Below are positions 58,012 to 64,000 of a stretch of 64,000 nt of DNA, in pieces. The notes under the pieces are model-generated. The model made no database searches. It was given only the letters and a program-made list of their open reading frames with translations, and had not been told where the DNA came from. The number at the start of each line of letters is the position of its first letter. Position 1 is the first letter of the stretch. The position numbers and the translations under genes are program-made. This stretch comes from Trichlorobacter ammonificans (GTDB lineage: Bacteria > Desulfobacterota > Desulfuromonadia > Geobacterales > Pseudopelobacteraceae): assembly GCF_933509905.1 (NCBI RefSeq), contig NZ_OW150024.1:62001-126000 (forward strand). Direction: 5' to 3'.

Positions 58012-58200
58012 CGTCGTTCCGATACCGGACCGCCGCTGCCCGCAGTGGCGCGTCATTGAGGGCGGGGCGCGGAGCTTCCCGCCAGAGGTGCCGTTTATCG
58101 CCTCTGGTGCTGTGGCTTGGTGCCCGGCATCCGTTTCCCCTCCCTCGTGCTGCAGATGAGGTACATCCGCCCGATCGTACCCAGAGGAGATTATCCAATC
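58012..58200. other. Intergenic region before resB
   Basis: Contains a hairpin CCAGAGG/CCTCTGG (near 58082-58107) without a T-run. No further gene supported. Confidence 0.4.
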
Positions 58201-59607
58201 ATGTCCACTCCATCACCTTCACCGGCGACCCGGCTCCTGGATGCCCTGGCGTCGCTGCGTCTTACCATGGCACTGCTCCTGGTCCTTGCCCTGGTGTCGA
58301 TTATCGGCACCGTCATCCCCCAGGGAGAGCTGGCGCCGGAATATCTCGCCTCCATCGGCGGCGAGCAGGGCAACCGCTACAAACTCTATGCAATGCTCGG
58401 CTTTTTCAACATGTACCACTCCTGGTGGTTCGTGGGGCTTTTGTCCCTGTTGTCGGCAAACCTGCTGGCCTGTTCCCTCAAGCGGCTGCCGGCGGTCTGG
58501 CGTCTGGCGTTCAAGCCGGACGGCATCCTGAGCGAGGCGGTGGAACGCTCCGCCACCGGCAGCCATCATATTCCCGCCGATGCGGCATGCGCCGCAGGGC
58601 AGGTCGAGGAACGTCTGCGTGCCGCCTGGGGCGGGTTCACCGCCCTCGAACATGACGGGGCGCGACATCTTTTCGCCCAGCGCCGTCCCTGGAACAGACT
58701 GGCGGCCTACGTGGTGCATGCCAGCATTATTCTTATCTTCATCGGCGCCATCATCGGCAGCCTGTTCGGTTTCAAGGGGTTTGTAACCATCCCCGAGGGA
58801 GACACCGTCAGCACCTACCAGGACCGGCGGGGTGGCGAGCGCCCCCTGGGCTTCGAGATCCGCTGCGACCAGTTTACGGTCACCTACTACGACGCCCCCG
58901 GCGGCGGTCCCAGCCAGATGCCCAAGGAGTTCAAGAGTATCCTGACCCTGACCGAAAACGGCACCGAAGTGCCCGGTTACAAACATGCCCGGGTGATCGT
59001 CAACGAGCCGCTCACCTATCGGGGGATCACCTTCTACCAGTCCAGCTACGGTCAGGTGGGCTCCTTCAGCTTCCGGGTCGGCGGTGCCGCCGGCGCGGAG
59101 GCCGCCACGGTGACGGTGGAGAGCGGCCATGCCGCCCGGCTGCCGGACGGCAGCAGCCTGCAGGTGCTGGAAACGGTACCCGATGTCGCCCCCTTCATAC
59201 CGGGCCTGCACGGTCCTGCCGCCCGGGTCGCCCTGCATCCCGCCGACGGCACTCCCCACCGGGTTTTTGTCTCCTTTGCCGCCCATCCGGAGTTGAACCG
59301 GCAACAGGCACAGGAGAACGGCGGTCCGCTGGTTGAGTATCTGGGGGGAACGGAGCGCCCCTATACCGGGCTGCAGGTCAACAAGGACCCCGGCGTCTGG
59401 GTGGTCTGGGTCGGCTGCATTCTGATGTGCCTTGCCCTGTATGCCGGGTTCTTCATGCCCCATCAGCGCATCTGGGTGCGCATCACTGAGCACGGTGTCA
59501 CGGTCGCCGGTCATACAACCAGGGGGCAGGAGCCGTTTCGTCGGACATTGGAGGAACTGGTCGCGAGCCTTACGAAACCGGACGCCAAGGAGGAGCAATC
59601 ATGCTGA
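58201..59607 (+). CDS. resB: System II cytochrome c biogenesis protein ResB (Ccs1)
   Basis: 468 aa from ATG 58201 with AGAGGAG upstream. The N-terminus LLDALASLRLTMALLLVLALVSIIGTVIPQ, NMYHSWWFVGLLSLLSANLLACSLKRLP and SIILIFIGAIIGSLFGFKGFV are ResB membrane blocks; a large periplasmic domain follows and a last helix (WVGCILMCLALYAGFFMPHQRIWVRI). With CcsA it delivers and attaches heme to c-type apocytochromes. It overlaps ccsA by 7 nt. Confidence 0.9.
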   Translation: MSTPSPSPATRLLDALASLRLTMALLLVLALVSIIGTVIPQGELAPEYLASIGGEQGNRYKLYAMLGFFNMYHSWWFVGLLSLLSANLLACSLKRLPAVWRLAFKPDGILSEAVERSATGSHHIPADAACAAGQVEERLRAAWGGFTALEHDGARHLFAQRRPWNRLAAYVVHASIILIFIGAIIGSLFGFKGFVTIPEGDTVSTYQDRRGGERPLGFEIRCDQFTVTYYDAPGGGPSQMPKEFKSILTLTENGTEVPGYKHARVIVNEPLTYRGITFYQSSYGQVGSFSFRVGGAAGAEAATVTVESGHAARLPDGSSLQVLETVPDVAPFIPGLHGPAARVALHPADGTPHRVFVSFAAHPELNRQQAQENGGPLVEYLGGTERPYTGLQVNKDPGVWVVWVGCILMCLALYAGFFMPHQRIWVRITEHGVTVAGHTTRGQEPFRRTLEELVASLTKPDAKEEQSC

Positions 59608-60449
59608 GTGCGAAACTGTTCAACATCACCACCATTTTCTACATGGCCTCCACCCTGGCCTTCCTGGGGTACCTGGCCGGTCGCAATAAAAACGTCGGCC
59701 TGGGCGGCGTCGTCCTGGCCTGGGGCGGTTTTGCCATCCACACCGTCGCCACCCTGCTGCGCTGGAAGGAATCCTACGACATCGGCCTGGGACACGCCCC
59801 GCTCTCCAACCTCTACGAGTCGGTGGTCTTCTTTGCCTGGAGCATCGTGCTGATTTTCGGGCTGATCGACGCCAAATACAAGTACCGGGTCATCGGCGCC
59901 TTTGTCATGCCCTTTGCCCTGCTGGCCATGGCCTGGGGCCAGCTGTATCTTCCCACCGACATCAACCCGCTGATGCCGGCCCTGCAGAGCAACTGGCTGC
60001 TCTACCACGTGCTGACCTGCTTTCTGGGCTATGCCGGTTTTGCGGTGGCCTGCGGCGTCTCCATCATGTACCTGATCAAGGTGCGGAGTGAGGAGAAAGG
60101 GACGGCGGCAGCCGGCAGCATTGTCTCCCAGTTCCCGCCCACCAAGGTGCTGGATGAGCTGAACTACAAGGCGATCATGATCGGCTTTCCGCTCTTGACC
60201 CTGGGGATCATCACCGGCGCGGCCTGGGCCAACTACGCCTGGGGCACCTACTGGAGCTGGGACCCGAAGGAGACCTGGTCCCTGATCGTCTGGTTCATCT
60301 ACGCTGCGTTCCTGCACGCCCGCTTCACCAAGGGGTGGGTGGGCAAGCGGGCCGCCTGGCTCTCCATCATCGGATTCCTTGCTACCCTGTTCTGCTATCT
60401 GGGGGTCAACCTGCTGCTGTCCGGTTTGCACAGCTACGGCGGCCTGTAG
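59601..60449 (+). CDS. ccsA: System II cytochrome c heme lyase CcsA/ResC
   Basis: 282 aa, about eight membrane segments. The heme-handling WWD motif is WGTYWSWDPKETWSL, and conserved His residues occur in LYHVLTCF and FLHARF. It exports and ligates heme together with ResB. Both genes fit an organism rich in multiheme cytochromes. Confidence 0.93.
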   Translation: MLSAKLFNITTIFYMASTLAFLGYLAGRNKNVGLGGVVLAWGGFAIHTVATLLRWKESYDIGLGHAPLSNLYESVVFFAWSIVLIFGLIDAKYKYRVIGAFVMPFALLAMAWGQLYLPTDINPLMPALQSNWLLYHVLTCFLGYAGFAVACGVSIMYLIKVRSEEKGTAAAGSIVSQFPPTKVLDELNYKAIMIGFPLLTLGIITGAAWANYAWGTYWSWDPKETWSLIVWFIYAAFLHARFTKGWVGKRAAWLSIIGFLATLFCYLGVNLLLSGLHSYGGL

Positions 60450-60640
60450 GAGGCGTTCAACGCCTGTCCGGCGTCCGGGTGCGTGCGCACAGGCAACGGC
60501 AGCGCCGTCTGTGTCGTACCGCCCCGGAACGTCGGGCGGGGATGAATAAATGCTCCCGGTTTTCAGGCTTTTGGCGTAGTATGAAAAAATTGCGTTTTAC
60601 CTACGCCATCAGGGCCATGCAGGAAAGCAGAGGAGCAGCC

Positions 60641-61579
60641 ATGTCGCCGGAAACAATTATGTGGGTCGCCTTCGGGTTGATGGTTTCAGTGGTGTTGTTC
60701 ATTGACCTGGGCCTGAACCGCAAGAGCCATGTCGTCAGCTTTCGGGAAGCCGCCGGCTGGAGTCTGCTCTGGTTCACCCTGGCCCTGCTCTTTGACCTGG
60801 GCATCTGGCTGACCATGGGCTCCCAGAAGGCCCTGGAGTTTCTGACCGGCTACCTGATCGAGCAGTCGCTGTCGGTGGACAACCTGTTCGTCTTCATCAT
60901 GATCTTCACGGTGTTCGGTGTACGGGGAGAACTGCAGGCGCGGGTGCTGAAGTGGGGCATTCTGGGGGCCATCGTGCTGCGGCTTTTGTTCATCTTCATC
61001 GGGTCGGCCCTGCTGAAGGAGTTTCAGTGGCTGTTCTACATCTTCGGCATCCTGTTGCTCTACACCGCCTGGAAGATGGCCTTCGGCGAGGACGAGGAAA
61101 TGGAGCCGGACAAGAATCCGCTGGTGCGTTGTGCCCGCCGTATGCTGCCGATGACGAAAAAGATACGGGGAGACTGGTTCTTTACCCGCCGCCTGGGGTT
61201 GTGGGTTTCCAGCCCCCTTTTCATGGTACTGCTGGTGGTGGAAAGCAGCGACGTGGTCTTTGCCCTGGATTCGATTCCGGCCATCTTCGCCATCACCCTG
61301 GACCCCTTCATCGTGCTCACCTCCAACATCTTTGCGATCATGGGCCTGCGGTCGCTGTTTTTCCTTTTGTCAAACCTGATGGGGATGTTCGCCTACCTCA
61401 AGTTCGGCATCTCTTTCATCCTGGCCTTTGTCGGGCTCAAGATGATCCTGATGATGACCGGCGTTCATATCCCGATCGCCCTCTCCCTGGCGGTGATCGT
61501 CCTTACCCTCGCCGCGGCGGTGGTGGTTTCGGTACTTGTTCGCAAGCCGGAGGACGGGGAACTGCCCGAATCAGTCTGA
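60641..61579 (+). CDS. TerC family integral membrane protein (Alx-like)
   Basis: 312 aa from ATG 60641 with AGAGGAG upstream. About nine membrane segments with the TerC motifs IEQSLSVDNLFVFIMIF and VVESSDVVFALDSIPAIFAIT, whose acidic residues likely bind metal. The family is linked to Mn2+ export, tellurite resistance and metalation of exported proteins. The upstream hairpin GGCGTAG/CTACGCC (60573-60607) is not a recognisable riboswitch. Confidence 0.88.
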   Translation: MSPETIMWVAFGLMVSVVLFIDLGLNRKSHVVSFREAAGWSLLWFTLALLFDLGIWLTMGSQKALEFLTGYLIEQSLSVDNLFVFIMIFTVFGVRGELQARVLKWGILGAIVLRLLFIFIGSALLKEFQWLFYIFGILLLYTAWKMAFGEDEEMEPDKNPLVRCARRMLPMTKKIRGDWFFTRRLGLWVSSPLFMVLLVVESSDVVFALDSIPAIFAITLDPFIVLTSNIFAIMGLRSLFFLLSNLMGMFAYLKFGISFILAFVGLKMILMMTGVHIPIALSLAVIVLTLAAAVVVSVLVRKPEDGELPESV

Positions 61580-61643
61580 GCCGGCCGCAGCCTGCGTTCC
61601 TGGCGGGCTTTTCCCGTGTCGCAGGGGGAGCTGCCGGGTCCTG

Positions 61644-62177
61644 CTATTCCCCGAAAATTTCGGCGGTGAAGACCAGCATCCGGCAGCTGCGGCGCCAGGC
61701 ATCCTCGGGAAGCCCGGCCTTGCGACAGGTCTGGCGCAGGAAGGTTTCCCGGTCCCAGCCCTGCTCAACGGCCACCTGGGGCAGCAGCACGCCGTGGGCG
61801 GCGCCTTGGATAACGTAGAGGCCGTGGGTTCCCACCTCGATTTCGTCAACGGAGGTGATATCCCGCAGCGGGGAGAGCACGGAGATTTCCAGCTGGAAGT
61901 CGGCCAGCTCCTCCACCTGCATCGGGCGAAAGCGGGGATCGTGGGTGGCGGCGGACACCGCCATCTCCCGCACTGTTTCCCAAAGCGGCTGCTCCGATAC
62001 GAAGGTGCCGATGCAGCCCCGCAACTGTTTCCTGCGCTTGATGGTGACGAAGCAGCCCGATCTGATGCACAGGGGGGGTGAGGGATTTTCGACGACCGGC
62101 AGGAGGGAGCCGCCGACACGGGCAACGATGGTTTCCCGGGCCAGGCGGAGCAACTGCTGCTGTTCCGATGGGGTCAT
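61644..62177 (-). CDS. amrA: AmmeMemoRadiSam system protein A (AMMECR1 domain)
   Basis: 177 aa from ATG 62177 with GGAGGAG upstream. The AMMECR1 motif is LRGCIGTF (RKQLRGCIGTFVSEQPLWETV), with DPRFRPMQVEELADFQLEISVLS following. In many bacteria it is encoded with a Memo-like protein and a radical SAM protein; those partners are not adjacent here. Function unresolved. Confidence 0.87.
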   Translation of the reverse strand: MTPSEQQQLLRLARETIVARVGGSLLPVVENPSPPLCIRSGCFVTIKRRKQLRGCIGTFVSEQPLWETVREMAVSAATHDPRFRPMQVEELADFQLEISVLSPLRDITSVDEIEVGTHGLYVIQGAAHGVLLPQVAVEQGWDRETFLRQTCRKAGLPEDAWRRSCRMLVFTAEIFGE

Positions 62178-62193
62178 GGTGCTCCTCCCGTGT

Positions 62194-62703
62194 TCAGCGG
62201 TAGTTTTTGCGTCTGAACAGGCCGGTGGCCACATTGATCACCCGGTCCAGAAACAGCACCCCGTCCAGGTGATCCATCTCATGCTGGATCGCCACCGCCT
62301 CGAACCCGGTGGCCCGCACCTCCCGCGGCTCGCCGGTGAGGCCGTCCAGGAAGCGGACGGTGATCTCCGTTGCCCGTTCCACGTCGCCGGTATAGTCCGG
62401 CACGCTCATGCACCCCTCCCGCATGACGGCGGAGCCGGCGTGTTCGATGATCTCCGGATTGACCATCAGCAGTCTGCCGTGATTGTTGTCCCTGCCGTGG
62501 CGGCTTTGGGAAACATCCACGACGCAGACCCGCAAGCCCACGCCGATCTGCGGCGCAGCAACCCCCACGGAGCCGGGGCCGGCCTCCATGGTATCCACCA
62601 GATCCTGCACCAGGGTTCTGATCTCGTCGTCCAGGCGGGGCACCGGATGGGCCAGCTTTTTCAGCAGCGGATGGGGGTATTTCAGAATGCTCTGGACTGC
62701 CAT
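62194..62703 (-). CDS. def: Peptide deformylase
   Basis: 169 aa. Motif 1 GVAAPQIGVG, motif 2 EGCMSVPD (Cys metal ligand; usual form EGCLS), motif 3 QHEMDHLDG (HEMDH with two His ligands). It removes the formyl group from new proteins, using Fe2+ in a cytoplasmic reaction. Single gene, 16 nt upstream of the AMMECR1 gene. Confidence 0.95.
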   Translation of the reverse strand: MAVQSILKYPHPLLKKLAHPVPRLDDEIRTLVQDLVDTMEAGPGSVGVAAPQIGVGLRVCVVDVSQSRHGRDNNHGRLLMVNPEIIEHAGSAVMREGCMSVPDYTGDVERATEITVRFLDGLTGEPREVRATGFEAVAIQHEMDHLDGVLFLDRVINVATGLFRRKNYR

Positions 62704-63261
62704 CTACAGCTCCACCGGCGTGATCACCCGCACGCCGATCTCCACCTTGAGTTCCGTTTTCAGTCCGGCGAGCAGCCCTTCCACCTCCGCAGGGGCGAGG
62801 TCGTCGGGCAGGGCCGCTTCCAGCAGCATGATGTAGACCGGTTCCGTCTCGGTTCCGGCCAGCTTGGTCTGCAGGTCCATGATGTTGACCTTGCGGGCTG
62901 CCAATGCGCTGGTGACCCGGTAGACGATGCCCGGTTGATCGGCGCCGTAGACCGTGATCTGACAGATTTCCCCCGGTGCTTCAGTGCGCCGCTCCTCGCC
63001 TGTCGTGAGGTGACGTACCGACAGAGTCATACCCAACCGGTCGCAGGCCGGTTTCAGCTCGTCCACCAGGCGGCTCTTGGTGAACGGTCGAGGGTGGGAG
63101 ACGATCAGGATCATGGCGAATTCGCCGGCCAGCATGGCGCAACTGGAGTCGGCGATATTGCAGCCCAGGCGATAGAAGACCTCGGTAACACCGGCAACGA
63201 TACCGGTACGGTCGGCGCCGACCACGGATACGGCGAAATAGGTCGATTCGTTCGAATGCAT
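62704..63261 (-). CDS. Tandem ACT-domain protein, GcvR-like
   Basis: 185 aa from ATG 63261 with AAGGAG upstream. Two ACT domains: YFAVSVVGADRTGIVAGVTEVFYRLGCNIADSS and CQITVYGADQPGIVYRVTSALAARKVNIMDL. This layout is that of GcvR-type regulators that sense glycine or other amino acids. Its stop directly abuts the def start. The partner protein is unknown. Confidence 0.8.
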   Translation of the reverse strand: MHSNESTYFAVSVVGADRTGIVAGVTEVFYRLGCNIADSSCAMLAGEFAMILIVSHPRPFTKSRLVDELKPACDRLGMTLSVRHLTTGEERRTEAPGEICQITVYGADQPGIVYRVTSALAARKVNIMDLQTKLAGTETEPVYIMLLEAALPDDLAPAEVEGLLAGLKTELKVEIGVRVITPVEL

Positions 63262-63378
63262 GATCCGCTCCTTGTCGAAGGTTCTGAAACTGTTCGTTGG
63301 TATCACTAACCGGCCGGCCGTCGCAACGGTTTTGACGATTGACAAAGCAACAGTCCCCTCTTTAGACTGGCGTCGCCC

Positions 63379-63891
63379 ATGACACGAGATCAACTTAAAC
63401 AGCGCTTTACCGCCATTCTTGCCCTGGACAGCCATCCCGGCCATATCGCCGCCGGTTTCGCCGTGGGGGTCTTCATCAGCATTACCCCTTTCTTCGGTCT
63501 GCACACCGCCATGGCCGTGGCTGCCGCCTTCCTGTTCCGACTCAACAAGCTGACCACCATCACCGGTGCCTGGATCAATACGCCGCTGACCGTGCCGCCG
63601 GTGCTGATCGCCTGCTACAAGCTGGGGGCCTGGCTGCTGGGGGAAACGGCCCGTCCCTTCAGCGTCACCACCCTGGAATGGGACTATCTCAAAGGGTACG
63701 CCGAGGCCCTCATGCTGGGCAGCGCCGTGATCGGCCTGGCTGCTGCGGCGGCGGGGTACGGACTCTGCTACTGGCTGGTGGTGCGCTTCCGGCGCAAGGA
63801 TCCCGCCCTGGCCGAGCTGACCCGTGAAACGCTTTTGACCGGTGAAGACCTGGAGCAGGTGCTGGAACAGCCGGACAGGAACCGACCATGA
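63379..63891 (+). CDS. DUF2062 membrane protein
   Basis: 170 aa. [57 protein letters not shown] is the DUF2062 signature; two to three membrane segments. Function unknown. Its stop overlaps the radC start (ATGA). Confidence 0.85.
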   Translation: MTRDQLKQRFTAILALDSHPGHIAAGFAVGVFISITPFFGLHTAMAVAAAFLFRLNKLTTITGAWINTPLTVPPVLIACYKLGAWLLGETARPFSVTTLEWDYLKGYAEALMLGSAVIGLAAAAAGYGLCYWLVVRFRRKDPALAELTRETLLTGEDLEQVLEQPDRNRP

Positions 63892-64000
63892 GTGGCGGCG
63901 GAATTAATCAGTGGCCCGAGGAGGAGCGGCCCCGCGAGAAACTGCTCAAGCGGGGCAGTGCGGCCCTCTCCGATGCCGAATTGCTGGCGCTGGTACTGCG
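63888..64000 (+). CDS. radC: RadC family protein, 3' partial
   Basis: The first 37 residues are visible: [30 protein letters not shown], the N-terminal helical region of RadC. The JAB1-like metalloprotease domain lies beyond the window. Despite the name, a repair role is unproven. Confidence 0.85.
   Translation, partial: MSGGGINQWPEEERPREKLLKRGSAALSDAELLALVL

Noticed and set aside
60450-60640. A metal or pH riboswitch ahead of terC
   Set aside because: No yybP-ykoY conserved segments were found; only a simple hairpin is seen.

Overview
The window comes from a GC-rich, Gram-negative, anaerobe-like bacterium, most probably a Geobacter-type member of the Desulfuromonadales. This is inferred from gene content: a fused nifEN gene, futalosine-pathway menaquinone synthesis (mqnB), ResB/CcsA cytochrome c maturation, many hybrid histidine kinases, and nif leaders that look built for antitermination. 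No rRNA or tRNA gene and no CRISPR array was seen.

Positions 1-6252 hold the end of a cellulose-type exopolysaccharide operon: a GH8 glucanase (5' truncated), an SPOR/TPR outer-membrane-type protein, BcsG phosphoethanolamine transferase and a diacylglycerol-kinase-like lipid kinase, all overlapping or closely spaced. Positions 6259-16777 are housekeeping: rimO, mqnB, ygiQ-like and yhcC-like radical SAM genes, a thiSGE operon behind a TPP riboswitch, a UvrD/PcrA helicase and ilvA.

Positions 16849-41123 are a nitrogen-fixation region. It is framed by draG at one end and draT at the other, the pair that reversibly ADP-ribosylates NifH. At the left edge a sigma54 promoter drives an ANTAR-domain regulator whose receiver domain has lost the usual phosphorylation residues. 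Next come a nifB operon (nifB, GNAT protein, nifV, two small unrecognised proteins) and nifHDK. Both nifB and nifH have a sigma54 promoter followed by a leader with the same 14-nt core, able to form either a hexaloop hairpin of ANTAR-target type or an intrinsic terminator. nifEN, nifX, a nif ferredoxin, a second NifX-like gene and draT follow.

The most striking feature is a 9.5-kb type I restriction-modification island (half-size hsdS, hsdM, rhuM-like, hsdS, four-helix-bundle gene, hsdR, YgjP-type metallopeptidase) lying exactly between nifK and nifEN. It is bounded by an identical 43-bp direct repeat: the last 13 codons and stop of nifK, and a non-coding relic of them just upstream of nifEN. 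A sigma54 promoter with a truncated nif-type leader sits just inside the right end, so nifEN appears to have its own promoter, possibly free of the terminator control seen at nifB and nifH.

Positions 41141-44630 hold modE-modABC with two ModE-box-like palindromes, which would supply molybdate for nitrogenase. Positions 44643-55520 are mostly minus strand: a methyltransferase, a Kef-type antiporter, three tandem hybrid histidine kinases (one with a c-type heme motif) and an MFS transporter. Positions 55638-64000 hold a PGPGW membrane protein, a yybP-ykoY-type (Mn2+) riboswitch ahead of htpX and a UPF0016 cation exporter, a small secreted Cys-rich gene apparently frameshifted at a C7 tract, resB/ccsA, terC, an AMMECR1-like gene, def, an ACT-domain regulator, a DUF2062 protein and the start of radC.
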